This document shows positions 18,623 to 27,197 of a stretch of DNA of 64,000 bases, piece after piece. Source of the stretch: Ensifer sp. USDA 6670 (GTDB taxonomy: Bacteria; Pseudomonadota; Alphaproteobacteria; Rhizobiales; Rhizobiaceae). The translations under genes and the position numbers were made by a program. Position 1 is the stretch's first letter. Each line of letters starts with the position of its first letter. The stretch is from NCBI GenBank assembly GCA_000421085.1, contig ATWE01000007.1, positions 248,001 to 312,000 on the forward strand, written 5' to 3'. The notes beneath the pieces were generated by a model, which was not told the origin of the DNA, made no database searches, and saw nothing but the letters and a program-made list of their open reading frames with translations.

Positions 18623-19942
18623 ATGACTTCCCATGTGCTCGACCTCGCCGGGGCCGGTATCGGACCGTTCAACCTCAGCCTTGCCGCTCAGCTCGACTCG
18701 ATACCCGAGCTTTCGGTGCGCTTCTTCGAGCGGCGCGCCGCCTTCGCCTGGCATCCCGGCATGATGCTGCCGGGAGCGGAAATGCAGACCTCCATCCTGA
18801 AGGACCTGGTGACCGCCACCAATCCGACGAGCCCCTGGAGCTTCCTCGCCTATCTTGTGGCGCACAAGCGCTTCTATCAGTTCATCAATGCGGAATACGA
18901 AGCTGTGCCGCGCAAGGAATTCGCCGATTATCTCGGCTGGGTGGCACGCGGCCTCTCTTCGCTACGCTTCGGCACCAGCCTGCGCGACGTGCATCTCGAC
19001 GGCGACCGTTTCGACATCGCCACCGACAACGAGGCCGTGCATGCGAAAAACCTTGCCGTCGGCGTCGGCAAACTGCCGTCGCGGCCGGCATGGGCCGAGG
19101 CCTTGCCGAAGTCGATGACCTTCCACAGCAGCGAGGCTGTCTCGCGGCTCATCGAGGTGAAAGCCGGGCGGATAGCCGTGGTAGGCGGTGGTCAGAGCGG
19201 CGCGGAGATCGTCGATGCGCTCATGGAGCGCAGCGATGTTTCGGCGGTGCACTGGATCAGCCGCCGCCCGAACTTCGAGCCGCTCGATGCCACGCCCTTC
19301 ACCAACGAGCTTTTCACGCCGAGCTACATGGAACGTTTCCATGTCCTTCCGGAGGAGCTGCGGCTCATCCACACACGCCGGCAGGTGCTCGCCAGCGACG
19401 GCGTTTCCGCCTCGACGCTGAAAAAGCTCTACCGCCGTCTCTATGAGCGGCAGTTCGAGGCCGGTCAGGGCGTCGACCACGGCATTTCACTGCGCCCCTT
19501 CCGCGATGTCGTCGCCGCCGAGCAGGAGGGCTCCGGAATTTCCCTGACCATGCGCAACGGTTTCGACGGGAACATCGAGACGCTGACCGTCGACATGGTG
19601 GTGCTCGCCACCGGTTACCGCTTCGTGCTTCCCGAGTTCCTGCATTCGCTGGAAGATCGGATTGCCTTCAACTCGCTCGGTGAGCCGGTGCTGGAGAGCG
19701 ATTTCTCCCTCGCCTGGGACGGTCCGCGAGAAAACCGCATCTTCGTGCTCAATGCCGGGCGCCACAGCCACGGGATCGCCGAACCGCAGCTCAGCCTCGC
19801 CGCCTGGCGCAGCGCCGTCATCGCCAATGCGCTTGTCGGACGGCAGCATTTCGATCTCACGCAGACCGACCCCGTCGTGCGGTGGGAAAGCGAGGGCGGA
19901 TTGACGAGGCTGCCGGCGCATCTGGGCCAGGCCGCCGAATAA
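18623..19942 (+). CDS. IucD-type L-lysine N6-monooxygenase
   Basis: 439 aa, FAD/NADPH N-hydroxylating enzyme of siderophore pathways. FAD motif GAGIGPFNLSLAA at the N-terminus, then FAWHPGMMLPGAEMQTSILK, SFLAYLVAHKRFYQFINAEY, NADPH motif VVGGGQSGAE, FATGYR-like VVLATGYRF and C-terminal HGIAEPQLSLAAWRSA. These match IucD/RhbE (lysine or diamine N-hydroxylases) better than PvdA/VbsO (ornithine), as judged by eye. The start at 18623 has CGGAG 7 nt upstream, 23 bp after the NRPS stop. It generates the N-hydroxyl that the IucB-type enzyme acylates. Confidence 0.88.
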   Translation: MTSHVLDLAGAGIGPFNLSLAAQLDSIPELSVRFFERRAAFAWHPGMMLPGAEMQTSILKDLVTATNPTSPWSFLAYLVAHKRFYQFINAEYEAVPRKEFADYLGWVARGLSSLRFGTSLRDVHLDGDRFDIATDNEAVHAKNLAVGVGKLPSRPAWAEALPKSMTFHSSEAVSRLIEVKAGRIAVVGGGQSGAEIVDALMERSDVSAVHWISRRPNFEPLDATPFTNELFTPSYMERFHVLPEELRLIHTRRQVLASDGVSASTLKKLYRRLYERQFEAGQGVDHGISLRPFRDVVAAEQEGSGISLTMRNGFDGNIETLTVDMVVLATGYRFVLPEFLHSLEDRIAFNSLGEPVLESDFSLAWDGPRENRIFVLNAGRHSHGIAEPQLSLAAWRSAVIANALVGRQHFDLTQTDPVVRWESEGGLTRLPAHLGQAAE

Positions 19943-20668
19943 GTGTCCGCGGCGCTCTTGGAAGGCGCGAAGGGGCGGGTGGAACTGCATTTCCTGCATT
20001 TGCGCACCGGGTGCCCCGTTCCCGACAACGTACTCAGCCTCGCAGAGAGGCAACGTGCGGCCGCTTTTCGCTCGAGCGAAGCGGCCTGCTTGTTCGTTGC
20101 AGGTCGCGTCCTTTGCCGAAACATCCTCGCCGAAGTGGTCGATTGCGCGCCAGAATCTCTCGACATCGCGGTGTCGTCCGAGGGCCGGCCCTATCTGCCC
20201 GGCCATCCCGAGATCGATTTCAATCTTTCCCACACGACGGGGACCGTCGCACTCGCGGTGTGTCTCAACGGTCGCGTGGGTATCGATATCGAACGCGCCG
20301 AAGGACATGACGAGGCGGCGATGCGGGATCTCATGTCCCTCATTCTTTCCAAGGAGGAAGAGGCGGATCTCCGGCAGCTGCCTTCGGGAGAGCAACCGAC
20401 CGCCTTTCTCGCACGTTGGGTGGCCAAGGAGGCGGTCTTGAAGTGCCGTGGTCGTGGTCTTCTCGACGACCCCAGACGTGTGACGATCGGAACCGGAGGT
20501 TCGGTCTCGAGTTCATGCAACCGTCCCGATGAGGCTGGCAGCGTAGGTCGATTCCATGCGGGCAGGGACTATGGTCACCTGTGGGCCGTCGCAACGGAAA
20601 ATCCGGTCGAGAGGCCCGCCTGGCACCATCACCACACGGGCGACCGTCTCAGAAGAAAACATCGATGA
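19943..20668 (+). CDS. 4'-phosphopantetheinyl transferase (Sfp type)
   Basis: 241 aa. Magnesium-binding motif GIDIERAE and the WVAKEAVLKCRGRGL motif with the catalytic KEA Lys; FNLSHTTGTVALAV precedes them as in EntD/Sfp proteins. It converts the apo-carrier domain of the NRPS to its holo form. It starts with GTG directly after the TAA of the hydroxylase (zero spacing), so translation is coupled. The last 30 residues (HHHHTGDRLRRKHR) are poorly conserved-looking. Same role as VbsP in vicibactin synthesis. Confidence 0.87.
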   Translation: MSAALLEGAKGRVELHFLHLRTGCPVPDNVLSLAERQRAAAFRSSEAACLFVAGRVLCRNILAEVVDCAPESLDIAVSSEGRPYLPGHPEIDFNLSHTTGTVALAVCLNGRVGIDIERAEGHDEAAMRDLMSLILSKEEEADLRQLPSGEQPTAFLARWVAKEAVLKCRGRGLLDDPRRVTIGTGGSVSSSCNRPDEAGSVGRFHAGRDYGHLWAVATENPVERPAWHHHHTGDRLRRKHR

Positions 20669-20724
20669 GGCGTCGAAAAATCTTGACGGCAGCGCGGTCA
20701 GGCTCTGCATCTTCATCAATATCT

Positions 20725-20739
20725 TGACTAAAAGAATCA
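20725..20739. promoter_or_regulatory. IRO (RirA-type) iron box before the ECF sigma gene
   Basis: Exact TGA-N9-TCA (TGACTAAAAGAATCA) in AT-rich DNA, ending 68 bp before the sigma factor ATG. Confidence 0.65.
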
Positions 20740-20807
20740 TATTTTATAATCATCCTGAAAAACAAGGGGAGATTGAAATACAACCATGATTGCAACGGGG
20801 ACCCGAC

Positions 20808-21368
20808 ATGATTGGCGACAGCAGCCCGCAGTCGACGTGCAACGAACAGCTCCAATCGGCTCTTCAGGCCTATCCAAAGCTCCTCTCCATCGCCCGCAGG
20901 ATCACCGGCTGCGCCGTCATCGCTGAGGACGTCGTCCAGGACGTCCTGTTGCAGCTCGTCTCCAAGCCGCTCAACCAAGACATAGCGGCGCCGATCTCTT
21001 ACGTGATACGCATGGTACGCAATCTCGCGACTGACCATATGCGGCGGCTGCGCTATGAAAGAGGCCTGTTTCTGGAAGAGGACGTCGGCGGCAACGCATC
21101 CGCCTACGGCAGTCCGGAAGATCGCCTGCGGGAAGCCGAAGCCTACAGGGCATTCTGCTGTGTGGTCGAGGCCATGCCGACGCGCACCCGAAAATTCTAC
21201 GAGGACCATTATTTCGCGGACGTCCCGCAAAAGACCATAGCCCGGGAGGCGGGCGTTTCCTGCGCGCTCGTCTGTGGCCTGCTGCGCGAAGCGCATACCC
21301 GCTGCCTTGCCGCGCTGTCGGTCGAAGCTGGCCAAAGCCGTCCGTATCGGCCGAAGCAGACACCATGA
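20808..21368 (+). CDS. ECF sigma factor of the iron-starvation (RpoI/FecI/PvdS) type
   Basis: 186 aa. Region 2 spans about residues 15-85 with AEDVVQDVLLQLV and YVIRMVRNLATDHMRRL. Region 4 spans about 115-165 with a helix-turn-helix (QKTIAREAGVSCALVCGLLREAH). In rhizobia, RpoI is repressed by RirA and drives siderophore genes; the IRO box upstream suggests the same cascade. No anti-sigma gene is adjacent. The ATG at 20808 has GGGGA upstream; TTG 20790 is an alternative. Confidence 0.85.
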   Translation: MIGDSSPQSTCNEQLQSALQAYPKLLSIARRITGCAVIAEDVVQDVLLQLVSKPLNQDIAAPISYVIRMVRNLATDHMRRLRYERGLFLEEDVGGNASAYGSPEDRLREAEAYRAFCCVVEAMPTRTRKFYEDHYFADVPQKTIAREAGVSCALVCGLLREAHTRCLAALSVEAGQSRPYRPKQTP

Positions 21369-21406
21369 AGGCCGCGCCCGCCGATCCCGCCGAAAGCCGG
21401 GACCGG

Positions 21407-22303
21407 CTACATTTCCTGGCGGAAGGCGATCTGCACGGCCCGGTTCACCGCAACGGGAAGAACGGACATGTGGTTTTCGCCGGCGTATTCCTCGAACCGG
21501 CCGACGCCTGCGAGTGCCGGCAACGCTTCCCAACGCTCCGCCATGGCGCGAGCATATTCCACGGTTCGCGTTTCCAGGGCTCGGGCGAGGCGCTGCTCCT
21601 CGTCGGGCCTGCCCTTGTGGAAGGGGGCGATGCACCGCTCGCTCTCATATTGCCCGGCCGAAAGATGAAGCTCCATGCCCGACGGCACGTCTGCGCGTTC
21701 CAGAAATGCCCGTTCCGTCCCGAGAATGGCCGCATCTTCCCAGAAGATCGCCGGGCTTGCCGCGATCCAGCGCCGGAAGGCTCGAGGTCTGGTAAACAGC
21801 GCGTGGAGCACGAAAAGGCCGCCGAAGGAATGGCCGAAAAGCGACTGGCGACACCGGTCAATCGGTACCTGCTTTTCGACCCAGGGCTTCAGCTCGTCTT
21901 CGATCGCCGAGAGAAAACCGTCCCCTCCCCCGGTCCGGACATCCGGCGTATCCGGAAAGAACGGCGGATAGGTCCGACCGGGCGGCGGGCTCAGATCCCA
22001 GGAACGCCGGAAAGGATCGTAAGCCTCGTCGGAGGGATAGCCGATCGCAACGATCACTCCGTCACAGATGTTTGTCCCGCTCGGATAGGACATCTGCACC
22101 TTCTGAGCGTCGACGGCCGTCGCGAAGCAGGCGTTGCCGTCCGTGAGATAAAGAACCGGCCAGCCCTCCGGCGGTGCCGGCTTCGCCGGACGATAGAGAA
22201 AAATCCGGTACGGCTGGTCGACACCACCCAAGGTCAGATCGGCGAATGTGGCACCGGCGATCGCCACGGGCGATGCCGCAAAGTCGGACGCTGAATGGGA
22301 CAT
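21407..22303 (-). CDS. Fes/IroE-type alpha/beta-hydrolase, candidate siderophore esterase
   Basis: 298 aa of the putative esterase (esterase D/IroE/BesA) family: WPVLYLTDGNACFATA, VIVAIGYPSDEAYD, FLSAIEDELKPWVEK, nucleophile elbow GHSFGG and a C-terminal His in AGENHMSVLP. No signal peptide is seen, so it acts in the cytoplasm (or periplasm by another route). Relatives hydrolyse ester bonds of tri-lactone siderophores to release iron. It is transcribed divergently from the TonB receptor, behind its own IRO box. Its presence hints that the siderophore contains esters. Confidence 0.82.
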   Translation of the reverse strand: MSHSASDFAASPVAIAGATFADLTLGGVDQPYRIFLYRPAKPAPPEGWPVLYLTDGNACFATAVDAQKVQMSYPSGTNICDGVIVAIGYPSDEAYDPFRRSWDLSPPPGRTYPPFFPDTPDVRTGGGDGFLSAIEDELKPWVEKQVPIDRCRQSLFGHSFGGLFVLHALFTRPRAFRRWIAASPAIFWEDAAILGTERAFLERADVPSGMELHLSAGQYESERCIAPFHKGRPDEEQRLARALETRTVEYARAMAERWEALPALAGVGRFEEYAGENHMSVLPVAVNRAVQIAFRQEM

Positions 22304-22348
22304 GGTCTCTCCGGACAGCCGAATGGCATAGGGCGCTGCAGATAAAGT

Positions 22349-22363
22349 TGATTATCTTTGTCA
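22349..22363. promoter_or_regulatory. IRO (RirA-type) iron box before the esterase gene
   Basis: Exact TGA-N9-TCA (TGATTATCTTTGTCA), 45 bp upstream of the minus-strand esterase start, in AT-rich DNA. Confidence 0.65.
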
Positions 22364-22507
22364 TATTATGTGAATCGAAGGCTGGCAAGAGCGGTGAACC
22401 TCGCTGATATGCGGACGGATTGCCCGCCGATGCCGCAAAAATTCCTGCCGCCGTTGCATTCCAAACCCGAGCCGAATGCACACAATCTTCAGGCGAATCG
22501 AATAAGA

Positions 22508-22522
22508 TGACTAAATCACTCA
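22508..22522. promoter_or_regulatory. IRO (RirA-type) iron box before the TonB receptor gene
   Basis: Exact TGA-N9-TCA (TGACTAAATCACTCA), ending 76 bp upstream of the receptor ATG. Shares TGACTAAA with the box before the sigma factor gene. Confidence 0.65.
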
Positions 22523-22598
22523 TGTATTCTTGACGCCAACGCACCCTGCTGTATAGGGTACGCCATCACTGTCGAAAGCTGCGGGGGTGCAACACCGA

Positions 22599-24728
22599 AT
22601 GAAGCCGAATTCAGATAATGCCTTCAATCACTTGAAGAGATACAAGCCTCATGCCTGGCGCACCGCCACCGCATTGGCCGCCGTGCTGGCCGTACATGGA
22701 AACGCGGCGGCGCAGGACGCTGCCGCCGGCGCGGACCAAGGCGGCGCGACGCAGCTGGATGCGATCGTCGTCGACGGCGCGACCAAGATCCCGACGACCC
22801 TGGTCGAGACGCCGCGCTCTGTCTCTCTCATCAGCCGTGAGGAACTGGACAAGCGCGCCGTGCAGGATATCATCGAGGCGGTGCGCTATTCCGCCGGCGT
22901 CGTGACCAACTCATACGGTTTCGATCCGCGTTTCGAGCAGATCACCATCCGCGGCAACGACATCACCACGACGGGTGACTATCGCGACGGACTGCGGCAG
23001 CCCTATCTCAGCTATGCCATGCTTCGTAACGAGCCCTATTCACTGGAGCAGGTCGAGGTCATCAAGGGCCCGATCTCCGTGCTTTACGGCGCAGGCTCGC
23101 CCGGTGGCATCGTAAACAAGACCTCGAAAATGCCGACGGAAGAGACGATCCGGGAGGTCGGCGTTCTCTATGGCACCGAGAATCGCATCCAGGGCATGTT
23201 TGACTTCGGCGGACCGCTGAGCGAGAACGACGACGGCCTGCTCTACCGCATCGTTGGTCTGGCGCGCCGAGGCGAGACCAATTTCGACATTGCCGACGAC
23301 CGCTATCTCATCCAGCCGGCTCTTACCTGGAAGCCGGATGAGGCAACCTCCCTCACGATCTACGGCCTAGCGCAGGCCGATGAGACCGATGTCGATGTCG
23401 GCGCGGTTATCGGCCCCGACGGCAGGATTCGCGACCTGCGCAGCAGCGACCCCGATTACGACTTCCAAAAAATCCGCCAGCAGCAGATCGGCTACCGGTT
23501 CGAACACGAATTCGACAATGGTCTCACCTTCCGCCAGAAGCTGCGCTATTCCCACCTGAAATTGTGGGGGCGCTATCTCGACATCACGGATTGGACCGGC
23601 ACGGTTGGCCACCGCACGCCCTACTCGCTCGGCGACGAGCTCGACGTCTTCCAGGTCGACAACCAACTTGAATACAAATTCGATACGGGCCCGGCGTTGC
23701 ACACCGCGATGCTCGGCCTAGACTACAGCAATGTAAAATCCTCCTTTGGCTTCGGTGAGGGAAGTTCCGATCCGGCCTACGATTTCGATATCGAAAACCC
23801 GACCTGGGGTGTTTCCGGTCCGACGCCTGCCTATAGCAGCCTCAGCGACAGCCGGATGCAGCAATTGGGGGTCTATGTCCTCGACCAGATCGAACTGGAC
23901 AAATGGCGCTTCACGCTGGGCGGCCGGCAGACCTGGGTGCAGCAGGACAGGGATTCGACCGACGTTTCCTCGGCAACGACGGCATCCGAGAGCCTCGACA
24001 AGCACGGATTCTCCGTTCAGCTCGGCACCGTCTATCTCTTCGACAATGGACTTGCGCCTTTCGCCAATTACGCGACTTCCTTCGATCCCGTGACCGAGAA
24101 ATCGCGAAGCGGCAGCATCCTGCAGCCGACCGAGGGCGAACAGTTCGAGCTTGGCGTGAAATATCAACCGCCGGGCACGGACATTCTCCTTTCCGCAGCG
24201 CTTTATCACCTCGTCGAGAAGAACAAGCCGATCGCCGTCGATCCCCAGAACGGCATCTATGAATCGCTTGGCGAGGTCACGAACAAGGGTCTCGAGCTGG
24301 AGGCGCGGGCGAACGTCGCCGATGGCCTCGATCTGATCGCAGCCTATACCTATAACAATTCCGAAGTCACCGCCGGCGAGAATGTCGGCAACGCACCTGC
24401 CGTCACGCCGCGGCATACCGCCAGCCTGTGGGCGGACTACACCTTCCAGGAGGATACATTCGCCAGCGGCCTGACGGTCGGCGCCGGGCTTCGCTTCACC
24501 GGCGAAAACTATGCCGAAATCGAAAACACCAGCAAGAACAAGGCGAACGTCTATGTGGATGCCTCCCTTACCTACGATTTCGGGGCGCTCGACAAAGAGT
24601 TCGGCGGCCTGACCGGCAATGTCGCCGTCCGCAACATCGCCGACCGGCGCGACACGGTTTGCAACAGCGGCTATTGCTATCTCGCCCAGGGCCGCAACAT
24701 CACGGCCTCTCTGAAATATCGCTGGTAG
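22599..24728 (+). CDS. TonB-dependent hydroxamate siderophore receptor (FhuA/FoxA class)
   Basis: 709 aa outer-membrane protein. Signal peptide about residues 20-40 (ATALAAVLAVHGNAAA), TonB box region LDAIVVDGA, plug domain with TPRSVSLISREELDKR, QITIRGND and EVIKGPISVLYGAGSPGGIVN, then a 22-strand barrel ending in the C-terminal LKYRW with terminal aromatic residue. The ATG at 22599 is preferred; GTG 22587 is possible. It would import the ferric siderophore made next door. No matching ABC permease or reductase lies in the window, so inner-membrane uptake must be encoded elsewhere. Confidence 0.9.
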   Translation: MKPNSDNAFNHLKRYKPHAWRTATALAAVLAVHGNAAAQDAAAGADQGGATQLDAIVVDGATKIPTTLVETPRSVSLISREELDKRAVQDIIEAVRYSAGVVTNSYGFDPRFEQITIRGNDITTTGDYRDGLRQPYLSYAMLRNEPYSLEQVEVIKGPISVLYGAGSPGGIVNKTSKMPTEETIREVGVLYGTENRIQGMFDFGGPLSENDDGLLYRIVGLARRGETNFDIADDRYLIQPALTWKPDEATSLTIYGLAQADETDVDVGAVIGPDGRIRDLRSSDPDYDFQKIRQQQIGYRFEHEFDNGLTFRQKLRYSHLKLWGRYLDITDWTGTVGHRTPYSLGDELDVFQVDNQLEYKFDTGPALHTAMLGLDYSNVKSSFGFGEGSSDPAYDFDIENPTWGVSGPTPAYSSLSDSRMQQLGVYVLDQIELDKWRFTLGGRQTWVQQDRDSTDVSSATTASESLDKHGFSVQLGTVYLFDNGLAPFANYATSFDPVTEKSRSGSILQPTEGEQFELGVKYQPPGTDILLSAALYHLVEKNKPIAVDPQNGIYESLGEVTNKGLELEARANVADGLDLIAAYTYNNSEVTAGENVGNAPAVTPRHTASLWADYTFQEDTFASGLTVGAGLRFTGENYAEIENTSKNKANVYVDASLTYDFGALDKEFGGLTGNVAVRNIADRRDTVCNSGYCYLAQGRNITASLKYRW

Positions 24729-24746
24729 ACGAAAGCGCGGACAGAC

Positions 24747-24773
24747 GGGGAGCCGCATTCGCCGCGGCTTCCC
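24747..24773 (+). terminator. Hairpin after the TonB receptor gene
   Basis: GGGGAGCCGC and GCGGCTTCCC can pair (one G-T) around a 7-nt loop, 18 bp past the stop codon. No T run follows, so it may be a weak terminator or a 3' stabiliser. Confidence 0.4.
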
Positions 24774-25002
24774 AACCGTTGCTCCTGGAAGGGCGAACGG
24801 AAAGGTGCTCCATGTCGGCGGCGGCATCAAGGCGACGATATGGCCCACCCCTCACTGGAGGCCCATCACAAGAAGTTGCGCCCGAGGCGAGAAAACGCCG
24901 GCGCCGACCGGTATCTCCACCTTCCCCAGCGGCCGGCCAGCATGCGCTCATCGAAGCCGGCGTCGCTGAATCGCAACGCTCCGCAGCAATCTCTTCATCC
25001 AA

Positions 25003-25020
25003 CTGTCGCAGGACTGTCAT
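25003..25020 (+). promoter_or_regulatory. PHO box before phoX
   Basis: CTGTCGC-AGGA-CTGTCAT: two 7-bp direct repeats, one perfect and one with two mismatches to CTGTCAT, spaced 4 bp (11-bp period), 76 bp before the phoX ATG. This is the binding pattern of PhoB. The rest of the 24729-25096 gap shows no gene. Confidence 0.65.
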
Positions 25021-25096
25021 GAACTCGCTGGTAAAGCGGGAGCGGGACGCCCGAAAATCAACGGGCGCATCGATCACCTCAATGGGGAGAATTTCC

Positions 25097-27100
25097 ATGG
25101 ACAAATATCTCGGGCCTACGGATGAAACCGAATTCAAGACGCTGACGGAGCGCAGGGAGGAACTGGAAGACGTCGGTCAGAACTGTTCCGCCAATCCCAC
25201 AATGGGCGACATCATCAACCGCCGTTTCTCGCGCCGGTCGTTCATCGGCGGCTCTCTGGCGGTGGCCGCCATTTCCACGACGGTCAGCCCGCTTGCCCTG
25301 CTGACGGCGGACGAGGCCCGGGCCGAGGTTGAAGCGTCGCCCTTCGACTTCAAGGAGATCGAAGCCGGCGTAGACCAGACCCACCATGTTGCCGAGGGCT
25401 ACGACGCCGACATCCTGCTGCGCTGGGGCGACAAGGTCTTCGCGGACAGCCCGGAGTTCGAGCCGCTCAAGCAGTCAGCCGACGCCCAGAGCCGGCAGTT
25501 CGGCTACAACAACGACTATGTCGGCTTCATTCCGCTCGAGGGCAATCCGGACCACGGCCTGCTGGTCGTCAACCACGAATATACCAATGCCGAGATCATG
25601 TTCCCAAACTTCGCCCGCGTCGAGAAGGTGACGGAAGACGGCAAGGAGAAGGACAAGGTCGTACTCGGCGAATACACCAAGGACCTCGTCGATATCGAAA
25701 TGGCCGCCCATGGAGGCACGGTCATCGAAATCCGCAAGGTCGACGGGAAGTGGCAGCCTGTCCTCGACGGCAAGTACAACCGCCGCATCACGGCCACTAC
25801 CGAGATGCAGCTTTCCGGCCCGGTGGCCGGTCACGAGCGGGTCAAGACCCCGTCCGATCCGACCGGCAGGAAGGTCTTCGGCACCATCAACAATTGTGCC
25901 GGCGGCGTTACCGCCTGGGGCACCTACATGATGGCCGAGGAAAACTTTAACGGCTATTTCGGCGGCGAGCTCGCCGAGGATCATCCGGAATTCAAGCAGA
26001 TGAAGCGTCTTGGCGCGCCGGGCGGGCAGTATGAATGGTCGAAATTCTACGACCGCTTCGACGTGTCCAAGGAGCCGAACGAAGCCAACCGCTTCGGCTG
26101 GGTCGTCGAGGTCGATCCGCTGGACCCCACCTCCGTCCCGAAGAAGCGCACGGCGATCGGACGCTTCAAGCATGAGGGCTGCGAGTCGATCGTCAACAGG
26201 GACGGCCGGGTCGTCCTCTATAGCGGCGACGACGAGCGTTACGATTATGTCTACAAGTTCGTCACGAAGGGCACCTACAATCCTGACGACCGGGCCGCGA
26301 ATATGGATCTCTTCGACGAAGGCACGCTCTACGTGGCGAAGTTCGACGAAGACGGCACGGTTACCTGGATGCCGCTTGTCCATGGCGAGGGCCCGCTGAC
26401 TGCAGAGAACGGCTTTGCCTCCCAGGCCGACGTGCTGATCGGCACCCGTCTTGCCTCCGATGCGCTCGGCGCGACCAAGATGGACCGGCCGGAAGACGTT
26501 CAGCCCAATCCGAAGACCGGCAAGGTCTATGTCATGCTGACCAACAACACGAAGCGCAAGGAGGACGAGACCGACGCCGCCAATCCGCGCGCCAAGAATG
26601 CCTTCGGCCACATCGTCGAAATTTCGGAAACGGACGGCGATTTTGCGTCGACGAAATCCCGCTGGGACGTTCTCCTGAAGTGCGGCGATCCGAGCGTCGC
26701 CGAGGTCGGGGCCTCCTTCTCCACCGCAACCACCAGAAACGGCTGGTTCGGCATGCCGGATAACTGCGCCATCGACGCCGAAGGCCGTCTCTGGGTGTCG
26801 ACCGACGGCAACAACGAAAAGGACACGGGCCGCACGGACGGTGTCTGGGCCGTCGAGACCGAAGGCGAAGGCCGGGGCACCTCGAAGCTGTTCTTCCGGG
26901 TGCCGGTGGGTGCCGAAATGTGCGGCCCGAGCTTCAACCCGACGAGCGACACTTTCTTCCTCGCGGTTCAGCATCCGGGCGATGCCGGTCTCGCAACCTA
27001 CGAAAAGCCGGCGACGCGCTGGCCGGACTTCCGCGACGACATGCCGGTGCGCCCGGCCGTCGTCGCCGTCACCAAGCAGGGTGGCGGCAAGATCGGCTGA
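25097..27100 (+). CDS. phoX: PhoX-type alkaline phosphatase (DUF839), Tat-exported
   Basis: 667 aa. A twin-arginine signal RRFSRRSFIGGSLAVAA lies at about residues 36-53, ending near ADEARA. The mature protein has PhoX/DUF839 blocks: VGFIPLEGNPDHGLLVVNHEY, NNCAGGVTAWGTYM, RFKHEGCESI, VVLYSGDDERYDYVYKFV, DRPEDVQPNPKTGKVYVMLTN and FGMPDNCAIDAEGRLWVSTDG. It hydrolyses phosphate esters in the periplasm using calcium and iron. The ATG at 25097 has GGGGAGA upstream; a much longer in-frame extension is rejected because it overlaps the TonB receptor gene and the PHO box. Induction by phosphate starvation is inferred. Confidence 0.92.
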   Translation: MDKYLGPTDETEFKTLTERREELEDVGQNCSANPTMGDIINRRFSRRSFIGGSLAVAAISTTVSPLALLTADEARAEVEASPFDFKEIEAGVDQTHHVAEGYDADILLRWGDKVFADSPEFEPLKQSADAQSRQFGYNNDYVGFIPLEGNPDHGLLVVNHEYTNAEIMFPNFARVEKVTEDGKEKDKVVLGEYTKDLVDIEMAAHGGTVIEIRKVDGKWQPVLDGKYNRRITATTEMQLSGPVAGHERVKTPSDPTGRKVFGTINNCAGGVTAWGTYMMAEENFNGYFGGELAEDHPEFKQMKRLGAPGGQYEWSKFYDRFDVSKEPNEANRFGWVVEVDPLDPTSVPKKRTAIGRFKHEGCESIVNRDGRVVLYSGDDERYDYVYKFVTKGTYNPDDRAANMDLFDEGTLYVAKFDEDGTVTWMPLVHGEGPLTAENGFASQADVLIGTRLASDALGATKMDRPEDVQPNPKTGKVYVMLTNNTKRKEDETDAANPRAKNAFGHIVEISETDGDFASTKSRWDVLLKCGDPSVAEVGASFSTATTRNGWFGMPDNCAIDAEGRLWVSTDGNNEKDTGRTDGVWAVETEGEGRGTSKLFFRVPVGAEMCGPSFNPTSDTFFLAVQHPGDAGLATYEKPATRWPDFRDDMPVRPAVVAVTKQGGGKIG

Positions 27101-27119
27101 ACGACAGGCTCATGTTTCG

Positions 27120-27147
27120 GAGGCGCCGCGTTGCCGGGCGGCGCCTC
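27120..27147 (+). terminator. Hairpin terminator after phoX
   Basis: Perfect 10-bp GC arms GAGGCGCCGC and GCGGCGCCTC with an 8-nt loop, 19 bp after the phoX stop. Only TCTT follows. Confidence 0.5.
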
Positions 27148-27150
27148 TTG

Positions 27151-27197
27151 GAGCACTTCCAGGACAAGTGAGTAACGGTTTTCCGTCCGGAAGTGCT
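27151..27197. repeat. Short palindromic intergenic repeat between phoX and recO
   Basis: Arms GAGCACTTCC and GGAAGTGCT flank AGGACAAGTG...GGTTTTCCGTCC. The composition resembles a class of dispersed rhizobial palindromic elements (recalled, not searched). It ends at the recO stop and may serve as its terminator. Confidence 0.4.

Noticed and set aside
24428-25096. N-terminal extension of PhoX to 24428
   Set aside because: Overlaps the TonB receptor gene and the PHO box and would bury the Tat signal.
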